Notes: a model not told the origin generated them from the sequence alone. DNA of 64,000 nt from Delphinapterus leucas (GCF_002288925.2 NW_022098024.1:3216962-3280961), one strand, 5' to 3'. Shown: positions 10,931-22,025, counted from the stretch's first letter. Translations and numbers: made by a program.

Positions 10931-10964
10931 TCCTGTCCACCACGGTCATATCCAGTCACTTACT

Positions 10965-11935
10965 TCACAGATAATTACTGAACAACTAATATGTGGCAGA
11001 AACTATGTAAGTGCAGGGGATATAGCTGGAAATAAAATGCAAAAATCCCTGGACTCTCAGAGCTAATATTTTAGTAGAAGGAGACAGAAAAAAAATTATA
11101 TATATATATATATAAAATACATAATGCACTTATTAGATTGTGACAAATTCTGTAGCAAACAATATAAAGCAGAGAAAGGGAGTGGGGAGTTTCAGGGGAT
11201 AATATTTTAAATAGGATGGTAAGAGAAAGACACATTGAAGAGGGGACATTTGACTAAAAACCTAAAGGAGGTAAGGGCACTATCTATACAGATAAATTAG
11301 AATTTCAGTTAATATTCTAAATCAAGAAAGCAGCAAATGCAAAGACCCCAAAACAAAACCAGTCAAGTTATTCAAAAAGAGGAGTGACTAGAAGATGAGA
11401 TTAGGGTGAATAGGGGAAAAAAAAAACCATGTGTACACTTTATAAACCAATGTAAGGACTTTGACTTTTACTCTGAGTGAGAACAAAGGAAATCAAAGCT
11501 TTTGTGGCATAATCAGATGTAAGTTTTAACAGGCTCATTCTGCCTGTTTCATTAAGAATAAAGTGTAGACAGGCAGAGGAAGAAGTACAGAGGCTACTGC
11601 AATAATTTATATGAGGTAGGAAGGTGGGTTGGAGGCTTGGACCAGGGCTATAGTGGTGATGGTGGTGAGAGATTGCCCAAATCTGGATTTATTTTAAGGG
11701 AAAATTGACAGGGGTGGCTGACAGATTGGATGAAGGGTGGAGGGGACAGGAAGATCTGCCTTCAAAATTTTTGATCTGAGCAACTACCATGTAGAAGTGA
11801 CCATCACCAGAGTTGGAAAACTGTGGAAATAGTTAGGTTTTTGGTCATAACCAGGAGCTTGGTTGTGGATGTTTATTAAAGTGGAGATATCAAATGGACA
11901 GCTAAACTTAATGTGGGGGACTGCAGGTCATGGTT
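10965..11935 (-). mobile_element. LINE2 (L2) 3' region, antisense
   Basis: Long collinear match to antisense L2: 'attactgaacaactaatatg', 'aaatccctggactctcagag', 'gggacatttgactaaaaacc', 'gtaaggactttgacttttac', 'ggaggcttggaccagggcta', 'tggctgacagattggatgaa', 'ttgatctgagcaactaccat'. Nearly 1 kb survives. Ancient and inactive. A (TA)n run at 11095-11114 lies within it. Confidence 0.85.
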
Positions 11936-13260
11936 GTCAAAAACAATTTTACCACTGTACTCTATTCATCCATTAAATTTAAATAAACAAATGTATATTA
12001 TTCACCCACTATTTTTAAGACTCTGATAGGTTCAGAGTGCCTATAATCTCTAGCATGCTTCCTTACAGTTCTTAGACATCTTGTAAGGTACTAATAACTC
12101 TGTTTAAGCCTCAACCAAATGGCTTGGGGTTAAGGAAGGATTTCTGTTAAAACATTGGAAATGGAGGTTAAGTGAGATAAAGCTACAGAAGCCAAATAAG
12201 AGCAGCCGAGAAAAGATAATGATGGGCTGATGAAAAACTAACTTACTGAGCATAGAGATGACCAAGGCTCACCCCAACTCAAATGATTCCAGGCATATGT
12301 TTGAAGAGTCTACAGCCCTAAGTGGTCTGAAAAAGAGTTAAACTTGAGTCTAGAGTTTGCATAAAACAGGATCTAAGTGGGGCAGGACTGGGGGGTATGC
12401 AAATCTGACAACAAGGACAGGCAAGGCACAGCAGGAACAGGGACTGATTTGGCATACAGGATTCCAGAAGGCACGATTAGAGTCACTTGAGAGACATCTT
12501 AAAAATCAGCCTCAAGAAAACTACTCCATTCTACTATCTTAGTTAAAGTTCAGTCTCTGAAACACTAGGGATTTCCCTCTGACTGACCTTTCTCTAATTC
12601 CAGAGTGCTATGATCTTTCACTTCTATTTAAAAGGCTATAATGCTTTTTTGCTCCCATTTTAACACACAAGTCAGGGAAACAGAGGCCATTAACTTGATG
12701 TGTGTTTTACAGATAAATAAGGATTCTGAACTAACTTGTAGACAGGGATATTTGGTCAGGCCTGGGGAATTAATTGAACTGGGTATTCATTTACAAGTTG
12801 TTTTGTTTATGCTCTTATATCTTTAGCAAACTTATTAAAAAGGAGATACAAATAAACTTTGTGCCAATTACATAAGAAAATAATTGGATTTTATTAATCC
12901 AGAAACTCAAGCAATCAGTGAAGGCAAGGGTACTCTGGTCTCAGTCCCCTCATTATTCTTCACGCTAATTAATCGCAAATACTAATGGATTGCTTAGGAA
13001 TGGGATGCTTTACTCCTTTAGACACACATAAAAGCCCTTAAAGTGGCAATGCTTGTGTCTTTGAAAAAAGTACTTGTTTTTACTGAATGAAGTGTTTGTT
13101 TTAAAGTAGAAAATTCCATTCTCAGCTATAATAGTGGGTTCTTTATTAATTCTTGCTACATTAATACATTTAACACATGAATGAATGACACTTTCAGGTT
13201 TCAAAACTAATAACAGTATCAACCGGATAAGGAGCTAAAAAGAATACAATAGATTATACC
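11936..13260. other. Mostly unique sequence
   Basis: No clear repeat boundaries. Two 61-codon frames (12357, 12641) have no features and are treated as chance. Confidence 0.45.
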
Positions 13261-13261
13261 T

Positions 13262-13455
13262 AGGCTCAAGCTCCATCTATTAAACTTATGACCCATGTAG
13301 TAATAAGTAGGATATTTAACTTCTCTAAGCCTCAGTTTCCTCCCTGTAAAATGGGTTAGTAACATTATCATTGATGATAAAAATTATGGAAATGGGAGAA
13401 TGCAATAATGTATATAAAATTCCTGGTACACATTTGACTCTGAATACATGTTACC
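13262..13455 (-). repeat. MIR SINE, antisense
   Basis: Clear MIR landmarks on the plus strand: 'aacttctctaagcctcagtt', 'tcctccctgtaaaatggg', 'taacattatcattgatgat', 'aaaattcctggtacaca'. Confidence 0.85.
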
Positions 13456-13619
13456 TTTTTTCTCTTCTTCCTGTCACTTTCTCTCCAGAGTTTAGGATAT
13501 AACTCTCCAAGTCATAGCTGGTAGTAGTTTCTCTCTAGATATTATGTCTTTAAAATAATAACATTGTTCCAAGCAGGTCCCAACCAATCTGTATATGTTA
13601 TAAAAAACAAAACAAAACA

Positions 13620-13862
13620 GGGCTTCCCTGGTGGCGCAGTGGTTGAGGGTCCGCCTGCCAATGCGGGGGGCATGGGTTCGTGCCCCGGTCCGGGAGGATC
13701 CTACATGCCGTGGAGCGGCTGGGCCAGTGAGCCGTGGCTGCTGGGCCTGCGCATCCAGAGCCTGTGCTCCGTGGTGGGAGAGGCCACAACAATGAGAGGC
13801 CAAAGTACCGCAAAAAAACAAAACAAAACAAAAAAACGTAAAAAAAAAAACCAAAAAAAAAA
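13620..13862 (+). mobile_element. CHR SINE, full length
   Basis: Sense copy from gggcttccctggtggcgcag through the B-box region, ggctgggccagtgagccgtg, cctgtgctccg and gtaccgcaaaaa to a long mixed A/C-rich tail (13812-13862). The open frames over it on both strands are SINE artefacts. No clear target duplication, because the left flank is itself A-rich. Confidence 0.93.
13632..13684 (+). promoter_or_regulatory. RNA polymerase III internal promoter (A and B boxes) of the SINE
   Basis: A box tggcgcagtgg at 13632-13642 and B box ggttcgtgcc at 13675-13684, with the spacing seen in tRNA genes. Both are inherited from the tRNA ancestor of the SINE. Activity at this locus is unknown. Confidence 0.7.
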
Positions 13863-14104
13863 CCTTACAATGAGCTCACTTTTACCGGAGTGGAAGAGAC
13901 ATGACCAACCTGCTTGTTCTTGCTTTGGAGGCAATATTTCACCAGCCTTACATAATGAGAAGGGTTGATGATACTTTTTAAAAATCCTTCAGCCTAACTT
14001 ATATAAGATCGGAATAAATTACCTCCAAAAATTTTGGTGCAACTTATTGTAAAATTATCTGTGTGGTATTTAGCTATACAAGTTCTCTATTCTTGTGTCT
14101 TTTT

Positions 14105-14395
14105 GATATTTTAATTTTGTCAGTAATTTTAATTTTGTGTTGAAAATATTAATATGTTTGTTTCTAATATTATATAATTTTTTAAACTTTTTATGTTTGG
14201 ATAATGTCCTTTATCAAGTTCTGTTTTCTTTTGCATTTTTTCTTATTAATCTTACTAGATTAATCTGTAACTTGTCTTTATTATTAATCATTCCAAAGAA
14301 CCAGATTTTTTTTAACTTATCTTTGCCTCTATTTTTTGCTTTCAGTTTTTGTATATTTTAAACTTTTGATTTGCTCTATTGCTCTTAACCTCTTT
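14105..14395 (-). mobile_element. Old L1M ORF2 fragment, antisense
   Basis: T-rich stretch containing a 'ccaaagaaccagattttttt' motif, the decayed reverse of the ORF2 segment encoding SWFFEK-like residues, followed by a 'tttttgctttcagtttttgt' motif typical of antisense L1M. Confidence 0.55.
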
Positions 14396-14404
14396 TGAAA
14401 AATA

Positions 14405-14908
14405 TTTGTACTGTATAATTTAAAAAACAGATAAGCAAATGTACAGCCTGATAATTATTACAAGTTGAATTCCTTTGTAATAAGCACCCAGGTCAATAAC
14501 TAGAACTTCACCAGCCCACTTCAGAAGTGTTTCAGTGTACCCTCTCCCAAACACAGGTTCCAACCTCCCTCCAAAATTACTCACTATCCTTTTATAGTTA
14601 CCATGACCTCATCTCTTTGTATTTTCTTGACTCAAGTGAAGATATAGATTAGTCTTGATCATTAAAAATAATTATAAGATTAAGTCTCTTTCAATCTACA
14701 GTTTCCATTTTCATCACTTTGTTTTTCTTACTGTTTATAATGAGAAAAACCTGGAGTGTTTGTCATCTCTAAAGTGTGATTTGGCCAAAGTATACACCCA
14801 ACAGAATATTTACCTCACCCCAAAAATATTCCTCTTCTGTATTACTTCTTAGGTCAATGCCCACCCCATTTCTTTAGCCCTAGGTAGCTACTGATTTGCC
14901 CATAAAAG
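14405..14908 (-). mobile_element. Old L1M (ME-like) 3' UTR, antisense
   Basis: Contains 'taagcacccaggtcaataac', 'tagaacttcaccagccca' and later 'agccctaggtagctactgat', which follow antisense L1ME-type 3' UTR order. The mariner at 14911 is inserted at its right end. Confidence 0.55.
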
Positions 14909-14910
14909 TA

Positions 14911-15888
14911 TTGGGTTGGCCAAAAAGTGCCTTTGATTTTTAAGTAAAAATAAAAGACGCATTTTTCACTTTCACCAAGAACTTTATTGAACAACATATT
15001 CACCATTTTGTTCCATTACCTTCTGCCATTTTTCAGGCAACTTCATAATTCCATCTTCCCAAAACTCTTTACCTTTTTGAGCAAGGAACGGTTCCACGTG
15101 CCTTTAACAGTCTCCCAGGGAATTGAAATTTTTTCCATTAAGAGAATTTTGCAAAAACCGAAATAAGTAGAAATCAGAAGGTGCAATGTCTGGTGAATAC
15201 GGCAGAGGAATCAGAACTTCCCAGCCAAGCTGTAACAGTTTTTGCCTGGTCATCAAAGAAACATGCAGTCTTGTGTTATCTTGATGGAAGATTATGCATT
15301 TTCTGTTGACTAATTCTGGACACTTTTCATCGAGTGCTGCTTTCAGTTGGTCTATGGGAGCACTACTTGTTGAAATGAATCGTTTGGTTTTCTGGAAGGA
15401 GCTCATAATAGAGGACTCCCTTCCGATCCCACCATATGCACAACATCACCTTCTTTGGATGAAGGCCAGACTTTGGTGTGGTTGGTGGTGGTTCACTTCA
15501 CTCACTCCATGATCTCTTCCATTACACATTATTGTACAGTATCCACTTTTTATTGCCCATCACAATTTGTTTTAAAAACAGAATGTTACACATTTGATCA
15601 GTCACAGCACCTTCTCCATACACTGCACAATGCGTTTTGGTTGCAGTTTTACCTTTCTTAAAATAATAAAGCATAATATGCTGAAAATGTTGCTTTATTC
15701 TTCCATCTTCAAAATTAAAATGGCTATACAAAAATTCACCAATTTTGATGTCTTTTTTTAAATGCACGCTGATATGACAGCCATTCCATACAATCTAACA
15801 AAATTGTTTCGAATGAAGTTAAAGACAACTAAGAAGCTAAGGCAACCATCTTATGGAAAAAAACGAATGAACCTTTTGGCGAACCCAA
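14911..15888 (-). mobile_element. Mariner DNA transposon, internally deleted
   Basis: Terminal inverted repeats are visible: ttgggttggccaaaaagt at the left (14911) and the reverse complement of ttgggttcgccaaaaggt at the right (ending 15888). TA dinucleotides flank both ends (14909-14910, 15889-15890), the mariner target duplication. At 978 bp it is shorter than the roughly 1.3 kb of complete mariners, and the transposase region has lost the stretch after its N-terminal part. Inserted into an old L1M 3' UTR, so it is younger than that L1M. Confidence 0.95.
15104..15767 (-). pseudogene. Mariner transposase remnant
   Basis: Mariner transposase cuts and pastes the element through a DD34D active site. 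The N-terminal part (frame 15522-15767) shows QHIMLYYFKKGK and AVYGEGAVTDQMC, then jumps by deletion to FLKQIVMGNKKWILYNNV. In intact relatives this last segment reads TGDEKW and carries the first catalytic Asp; here it is GNKKW, so Asp has become Asn. The C-terminal part (frame 15104-15406) keeps the other two Asp residues, in HQDNTRLHVS and APSDF, with exactly 34 residues between them. Stops and frameshifts separate the two parts. The copy cannot encode an active enzyme. Confidence 0.9.
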
Positions 15889-15890
15889 TA

Positions 15891-16017
15891 CCACTAGTTA
15901 TTTATGTGGCACCGTTTAAATACCATATATATTGCACACTATTTTTAAATATATCCTGAACATTAATGAAAATCTGACTGTATATTACATTCTATGTTTA
16001 ATGTCCTTAGGTATCAT
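15891..16017. other. Short AT-rich spacer
   Basis: Possibly the rest of the L1M split by the mariner; not resolvable by eye. Confidence 0.35.
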
Positions 16018-16898
16018 TGTTTTATAACATTATATAAGTTTCGTGTGTACAGTGTTGTATTTCTCCTTCTATATACCCTACCATGTGCTCACTGCCAAAA
16101 ATTTATTTTCCATCCATCACAACACGGTTGATCCTCTATACCCATTTTGCCCTTCCCATCTTCCCCTTTGGTAACAAATTCTCTGTTCTCTGTATCTACA
16201 CGTTTGGTTTGGTTTGTTCATTTATTTTGTTTTTATTTGTTTATTAGCTTTTTATTTTCCACATATTAGTAAAATCATATGGTATTTGTCTTTCACTGTC
16301 TAACTTATTTCACTTAGCATAATATCCTCAAGGTCTGTCCATGTTGTCCCAAATGGCAAGATAACATCTTCTTCATGTCCATTGTATATATGTACCACAT
16401 CTTCTTTATCCCTTCATCTGTCGATGGACAATTAGGTTGTCTCCATATCTTGGCTACTGTGAATAATGCTGTGATGAATGTGTGGGTATAGGTGTCTTTT
16501 TGGATTAGTATTTCTATATTTTTGGATAAACACCCAGAAGTGGGATAGCTGGATCACATGGTAGTGCTATTCTTAATTTTTGAGGAACCTCCATACTGTC
16601 TTCCAAAAGTGGTTGCACCACTTCACATTCCCACCAACAGTGTCTGAGGGTTCCCTGTTGTCCATATGCTTGCCAACACTTATTTCTTGCCTTTTTGATG
16701 ACAGCCATTCTGACAGGTGTGAGGTGATATCTCAGTGTGGTTTTGATTTGCATATGCCTAATAATTAGCGATGGTAAACATCATTTAATTTGCTTGTTGG
16801 CCATCTGTACATCTTCCTTGGAAAAATGTCTGTTCAGTCCCCCTGCCCCCTTTTTAACAAGGTTGTTTGTTTTTTTGTTGTTGAGTTGTATGAGTTCT

Positions 16899-17412
16899 TT
16901 ATGTATTTCTTTCTGCTCTGACTTTTATCATTTCCTTCCTTCTACTACCCCTGGGCTTCATTTGTTCTTTTTTGTCTAGTTTTTTTAGGTATAAGGTTAG
17001 ATTGTATATTTGAGATTTTTCTTGTTTCTGGAGGTAGGCCTGTATTACTATACACTTCTCTCTTAGAACCACTTTTGCTGTATACCATAGATTTTGGTAT
17101 GTCATATTTTCAATTTCATTTGTCTTCAGGTAAATTCTGATTTCTCCTTTGACTTCTTTGTTGGCCCAACATGTTCAGCAGCATGTTGTTCAGTCTCAAC
17201 ATATTTGTGATTTTTCCAGTCTTCTTCTTGTAGTTGATTTCTAGTTTCATTCCATTGTTATTGGAAAAGATGCTTGATATGATTTCACTCTTCTTGAATT
17301 TAACACAACACTGTAATGTAATGTGAGACATTTCATATCCTAGCTTATAGTCTACGTTCAAGAAAGTTCCATGTGTACTTGAGAAGAATGTATTCTGTTG
17401 CTTTTGGATCAA
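16899..17412 (-). pseudogene. L1 ORF2 endonuclease C-terminus and linker, decayed
   Basis: Two minus-strand frames (17116-17412 and 16899-17105) follow ORF2. The upstream one shows TFFSSTHGTFLNVDYKLGY, then KSEIISSIFSNNNGMKLEIN, then LNNMLLNMLG. In active L1 endonucleases the SIFSDHNG-like segment holds the catalytic Asp-His pair; here it reads SNNN, so both are lost. The downstream frame shows QNLWYTAK and YNLTLYLKKLDKKEQ. This is a relic with no enzyme function. Confidence 0.8.
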
Positions 17413-18129
17413 ATGTTCATTACAAATCTATCAAGTTTATCTGGTCTAATGTTTCATTTAAGGTCACTGTTTCCTTGTTTATTTTCTGTCTGATCTATAC
17501 ATTGATATAAGTGGGGTGTTAAAGTCCCCTACTATTATGATGTGTTTCTTGGAAGCAGCATATTGTTGGGTTTTGTTTGTTTCATCTATCTAGCCATTCT
17601 GAGTCTTTTGATTGGTGAATTTAATCTACTTACATTTAAGGTGACTATTGATAGATGAGGACTTTGTACTGCCATTTTATCTTTCGTTTTCTTGTTGCTC
17701 TGTATCTCCATTGTTTCTTTTTCCTTGTGTTTCTGTTTGTCATTTTGGTTTGGTGGTTTTCTATGACCTTTTTCTCAGTTTCCTCTTTTTTATATTCTGT
17801 GCTTCTGCTCTATGTTTATATTTTGTTGTTATTCTGAGGTTTGTATAAAGCAACTCATAGATAAAATAGGGTTTTTTTTCTGCTAATAGCATCTTATCTT
17901 CATTTACCTATACAAGTGCCATCCTTTTCCTCTTCCCCTTCTAAGTTTTTGTTGTCTTAAATTATCCCTTTTTATGTTATGAGTTTATTACCAAACTGAT
18001 ACAGCTACAGTTACTTTTCTGCTTTCTATTTTTCTCTCTTTAACCTTTATACTATAATAATGTGTTTAAAAACCTATTCTGAAGAGTTGCAATTTTATGG
18101 TTCTGTTTATTGATTGTCTTGCTCAAAGT

Positions 18130-19070
18130 TTCGTGTATTTTTGCCATTTTCCTTCTGGTAGAAGAGTTCTTTTCAACATTTCTTGTAAGGTGAACTTAGT
18201 GTTGATGAACTCCCTCAGTTTTCATTTATCTGCGAAAGTCTTTATTTCTCCTTCATATCTGAATGATAACTTTGCTGGAAAGAGTATTCTTGGGTGACAG
18301 TTTTTATCTTTCAGTATCTTGAGAATGTCATTCCACTCCCTCTTGGCTGGTAGGGTTTCTACTGAGAAATCTGCTGATAGCCTAGTGGGGGTTCCTTTGT
18401 AGGTTACCATCCTTTTTTCCCTGGCTGCCTTTAAAATTCTTTGTCATTGACTTTTGACAATTTTAATATTATGGTGTCAGAGAATGTCTTTTTGCATTGA
18501 GGTAATTAGGTGTTATCTTAGCTTCATGAATACGTATATCAAGTTCCTTCCCACATTTGGTTAGTTCACAGCTATTATTTCTTTAAATAATCTCTCTGCT
18601 CCCTTCTCCCTCTCTTCTCCTTTTGGGATACCCATTATCCTAATGTTGCCCTCCCTAAAAGAGTCAGATTATTCTCACAGTATTTCCTTGGTTTTTTCAT
18701 ATCTTATTTCTCTCATTTCTCGATTTCTATCTTCAAGCTCACTAATTCTCTCTTCCATATGGTCTGTTTCCAATGCTTTCTAATGCACTCTTCATCCTGT
18801 GTATTGTGTTCTTAGCTCCAGAATTTGTCTGATTATTTTTTAGAACTTCAATCTCTTTGGTAAAGTATACCTTTTGTTCATGAATTTTATTCCTGAACTC
18901 GTGAAACTGCCTTTCTGAGTTTTCTTATATCTCACTGAGTTTCTTCATGACAGCTATTTTGAATTCTTCATCAGTTAGATTGCATTCCATGACTTTACAT
19001 TTGATTTCTGGAGAACTGTAATTTTCTTTTTGTGGTATAGTGTTACTGAGATTTTTCATGTTTCTTGATG
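18130..19070 (-). pseudogene. L1 ORF1 remnant
   Basis: L1 ORF1 encodes the RNA-binding chaperone of the L1 particle. The minus-strand segment 18222-18410 reads VTYKGTPTRLSADFSVETLPAKREWNDI in two blocks, then PRILFPAKLSFRYEGEIKTF, the ORF1 C-terminal domain. Further right (18560-19000) the T/C-rich antisense text corresponds to the ORF1 middle and coiled-coil part, now full of stops. Boundaries are approximate. Confidence 0.75.
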
Positions 19071-19089
19071 AATTGTTTCTCCACTGGCA

Positions 19090-19903
19090 CATTGGAAATT
19101 AAATAACAGGTTAGGAGTTTGAGTCCTTTCTTCTGTTTTCCAGTAGTTGGTACCATCACAAGAGTTTTTGATTTCTTTTACCTGAGCTGCCTCTGGTTAT
19201 ATTTGAGTGACATTTTCCAACCTCCACCTTCTCTGTAAGAGATGTTGCTCTGTGCCTTCATTGTGGCTTCTTATGCCATGGGGGTCCTTGCTGTCTTCCT
19301 TCTGTCAGAGCCACTGTTATCACCAGGATGGTGGGCTCTTTCCTTGCATCCAGGATCTGCTAAAACACAGGCTCTGTGTTTTAGCAGATCCTGTATCCTC
19401 CCTCTCATGGAGAGAGGGGAGTTTGTGGGGGAGGGAAGCCATGCCATTGCTCTAAGGTTTTTGGGCTCTACCTCTGTGGATGGGGGGATGGGGTGGGAAC
19501 CAGGATTGTGGGAACCTCAGTAGCCAGAGGGACAGGTCCCAGGCCCCACTGCTATTGCTGCCCAGTCACCTGTATTTGCAGGCACTGGTACAGTGCAGCT
19601 CTATGTGGCCAGAGCCCTGTGTGCTACTTTCCCTGCTCAATGCTACTGGGTTCTCTGAAGCTGTGGGCTCTGCTACTGAGGTCAGAGGGCTGGGATTGCA
19701 GGCCCCATCTCAGCTGTTTCCTCAATTCTGCCTCCTCTGTATTCCAGCCCACCAACCTTTAGATGTACAGATGTGTCAAATTCTCCAGTGTCCTGTTTTG
19801 TTGGGCAGAGGCACTTTTGTTGAGTTGTGGATGTTTTAGTAGTTGTAGATTGAAGGGGAGGAACAGAGGTAGTTTTTCACTCTGCCATGTTCCTGACATC
19901 ACT
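19090..19903 (-). promoter_or_regulatory. Relic L1 5' UTR
   Basis: GC-richer stretch between the ORF1 relic and the element's 5' end. It ends 'tttcactctgccatgttcct' on the plus strand, the reverse of the start of L1M 5' UTRs. In intact L1s this region carries the sense promoter. Short frames here are chance products of base composition. No activity can be inferred. Confidence 0.65.
19351..19393. repeat. Perfect 20-bp inverted repeat, 3-nt loop
   Basis: Arms 19351-19370 (starts caggatctgc) and 19374-19393 (ends gcagatcctg) are exact reverse complements, separated by gct. It lies inside the old L1 5' UTR relic. Such perfection in decayed sequence suggests a recent local event. Confidence 0.95.
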
Positions 19904-19910
19904 CCTGTTT

Positions 19911-20131
19911 TTTTATTATTATTTAAAAAATTTTTTTTTTGCGGTATGTGGGCCCCCCACTGCCGTGGCCTCTCTCGCTGCTGAGCACAGGCTCCGGACG
20001 CACAGGCCCAGCAACCACGGCCCACGGGCCCAGCCGCTCCGTGGCACGTGGGACCCTCCCGGACTGGGTCACAAATCCGCATCCCCCTCATCAGCAGGCA
20101 GACTCCCAACCACTGCGCCACCAGGGAAGCC
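19911..20131 (-). mobile_element. CHR SINE at the L1 5' end
   Basis: Minus orientation: T/A-rich tail 19911-19940, gcggtatgtgggcc, tRNA-like head ending caccagggaagccc at 20131. Direct repeat cctgttt at 19904-19910 and 20132-20138. Inserted just beyond the L1 5' end. Confidence 0.92.
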
Positions 20132-20154
20132 CCTGTTTGTTTGTTTTTTTAATT

Positions 20155-20262
20155 TTAAATATGATGCTGCTATGATTATTCTTGCAATGTGCTTATTATG
20201 ACCATATGTGCATATTTCTTTTTTTTGCTGATTTTGTATCTAGAAGTTGAGCTAGTTGTTTA
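20155..20262 (-). mobile_element. Old L1M ORF2 fragment, antisense
   Basis: 'atgatgctgctatgattatt' followed by 'gaccatatgtgcatatttct' and 'tagaagttgagctagttg' matches the order of antisense L1 ORF2 C-terminal sequence. Confidence 0.6.
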
Positions 20263-20512
20263 TAAGATAGATAGCTAGTGGGAAGCAGCCACATAGCACA
20301 GGGAGATCAGCTCAGTGCTTTGTGACCACCTAGAGGGGTGGGATAGGGAGGGTGGGAGGGAGATGCAAGAGGGAGGAGATATGGGGATTTTATGTGTATG
20401 TATAGCTGATCCACTTTGTTATAAAGCAGAAACTAAGAAACAATTGTAAAGCAATTATACTCCAATAAAGATGTTAAAAAAATAAATTAAATACATAAAT
20501 AAATAAATAAAA
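20263..20512 (+). mobile_element. Cetartiodactyl L1 3' end, 5' truncated
   Basis: Starts near agctagtgggaagcagccac, runs through gtgctttgtgaccacctaga, ttataaagcagaaacta and tccaataaagatg to an A-rich (AAAT)n tail. 3' UTR only. Confidence 0.92.
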
Positions 20513-21034
20513 CATTGCAAAGAGCCCCTTTCTTTTTCTTTTAGTTCCCTGCATGTAGGTGCCTACTATCATGAACGTTAGACACTTCCTGGGTGTGTTT
20601 TAGTATATTTACTTGTATGCACAGTATTTACACATAATGTCGTATAATATTTTTTAATATGATAAATACCTAGGTAATATCTATGATAAATATCTAGATA
20701 ATTTCCTATATTTTTGAATATGATTATTATCTAGGTAATATCTAGATAAACACACAGATTAATATCTATGACTTTGCTCTCAGTATCTTTATTCATACTC
20801 TTAAATATAGGTTTTGCAGTTACGATTCTGCTGACTTCACAACAATAGTTTGGGAGCAATGCTTTCTCTGCTCTTTCTTGGAATAGATTAAGTAGATTCA
20901 GAATTATCCATTCATTGAAAAACTTGTAATCATTCACTAATGAAATCTTTTGGGTGTGTTTCTTTGATTTTGTCAGAGGATAGATTTGAAAGTTGAAGTA
21001 GTGAGTGAAGGTAGTGAGGAATTTTTCAAATACT
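20513..21034. other. AT-rich unique sequence with local repeats
   Basis: The motifs 'gataaatacctaggtaatat' and 'attatctaggtaatatctag' recur at 20660-20750, an irregular local repeat. No gene signal. Confidence 0.5.
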
Positions 21035-21051
21035 AATTCTTAAATATTCTT

Positions 21052-21254
21052 TTTTTTTTTTGCGGTACGTGGGCCTCTCACTGCCGTGGCCTCTCCCGTT
21101 GCGGAGCACAGGCTCCAGATGCGCAGGCTCAGCGGCCATGGCTCACGGGCCCCACCACTCCGCAGCATGTGGGATCTTCCCGGACCGGGGCACGAACCCG
21201 TGTTCCCTACATTGGCAGGCGGACTCTCAACCACTGCGCTACCAGGGAAGCCCC
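21052..21254 (-). mobile_element. Young CHR SINE with 17-bp target duplication
   Basis: Full length, minus orientation, close to the family consensus. Perfect direct repeat aattcttaaatattctt at 21035-21051 and 21255-21271. Confidence 0.97.
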
Positions 21255-21499
21255 AATTCTTAAATATTCTTATGGTAATTGTCTGTTTAGATTTTTCTAA
21301 ATGATGTTGAGCCAGTCAGCATTTTAACACAGTCAATATACCAATCTTTAAAGTATTAAAATCCATTAATATAAATTGAACAAAGTTATAATTCTTGTTT
21401 TTTAAAATTTATTTGAGTTTATGTCCCCAGTCTTTTTTCTAATGTTGTGAAATTTTCCTTTCTCCTTTTTTTTTTCTTTTTGAAATTAAATACGTGTAT

Positions 21500-22025
21500 G
21501 CTTATTCAGTGCAATGTTGTTCAAAATAGTAGCAGACTGTAAAGAGCCCAAATATTCACAAAAAACAATGACAGAAAAATTATGGTACTTTCACACATTG
21601 TAAGATTCAGCCATCCCCACAGCACCACCAAAAAAAGAATGATGTTGATAGGTTAATATATATATATATATAAAATATATATATAGTAGACAATATATGC
21701 AGTAAGCTACCACAGGTATAAGAAAAGGAGTTAATTTGTTACATACATGACTATATAACATGAAAATAAATACATATGCACGTATACACACATATGCCTC
21801 CATATGCCTTTTTTAGAGGCATACACATACATGTGCATATACATACATATGTCTCTAAAAATTTTTAAAAAGCAATGATGGCATTAGTTGCCTTCAGAAG
21901 GAGGAACTGGGAGGGTGACAAGGGAAAAATAGTGTGAGGCAAACTTTTCACTATCTATCCTTTGTATCTTGTGAATTTTGAATTATGTCAATCATGTGAA
22001 TATATTACTTTTCCAAAAAGCAAAA
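21500..22025 (+). mobile_element. Old L1M 3' end, sense
   Basis: Sense motif order of L1M ORF2 end and 3' UTR: 'gcaatgttgttcaaaatagt', 'aaattatggtactttcacac', 'gcagtaagctaccacaggta', 'agttgccttcagaaggagga', 'gtgaattttgaattatgtca'. Holds an AT microsatellite. Confidence 0.8.
21655..21687. repeat. (TA)n microsatellite
   Basis: Interrupted TA run within the L1M 3' end. Confidence 0.9.

Larger units (their letters stand above)
16018..19903 (-). mobile_element. Antisense L1 (L1MA/MB-like) retaining its 5' UTR, middle of ORF2 deleted
   Basis: Reading left to right on the plus strand: 3' UTR reversed (16018-16200), ORF2 C-terminus (about 16200-16890; 'gcataatatcctcaaggtct', 'tgaggaacctccatactgtc'), a jump, then the ORF2 linker and endonuclease region (16895-17870), spacer, ORF1 (about 18130-19070), and a GC-richer 5' UTR (19090-19903). 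The jump near 16890 removes most of the RT domain. Divergence and many stops make it inactive. Confidence 0.88.

Noticed and set aside
13620..13695. tRNA gene
   Set aside because: The SINE heads keep A and B boxes but not a foldable tRNA with intact arms; they are tRNA-derived only.
13564..13968. Open frames over SINE bodies (also at 8711, 10406, 19887, 21040, 22461, 24321, 52482, 52929, 54024)
   Set aside because: All share the same residues because they translate the same SINE; they are not genes.
19207..19839. Cluster of 80-120 codon frames in GC-richer DNA as exons
   Set aside because: The region is the antisense 5' UTR of an old L1; frames arise from composition.
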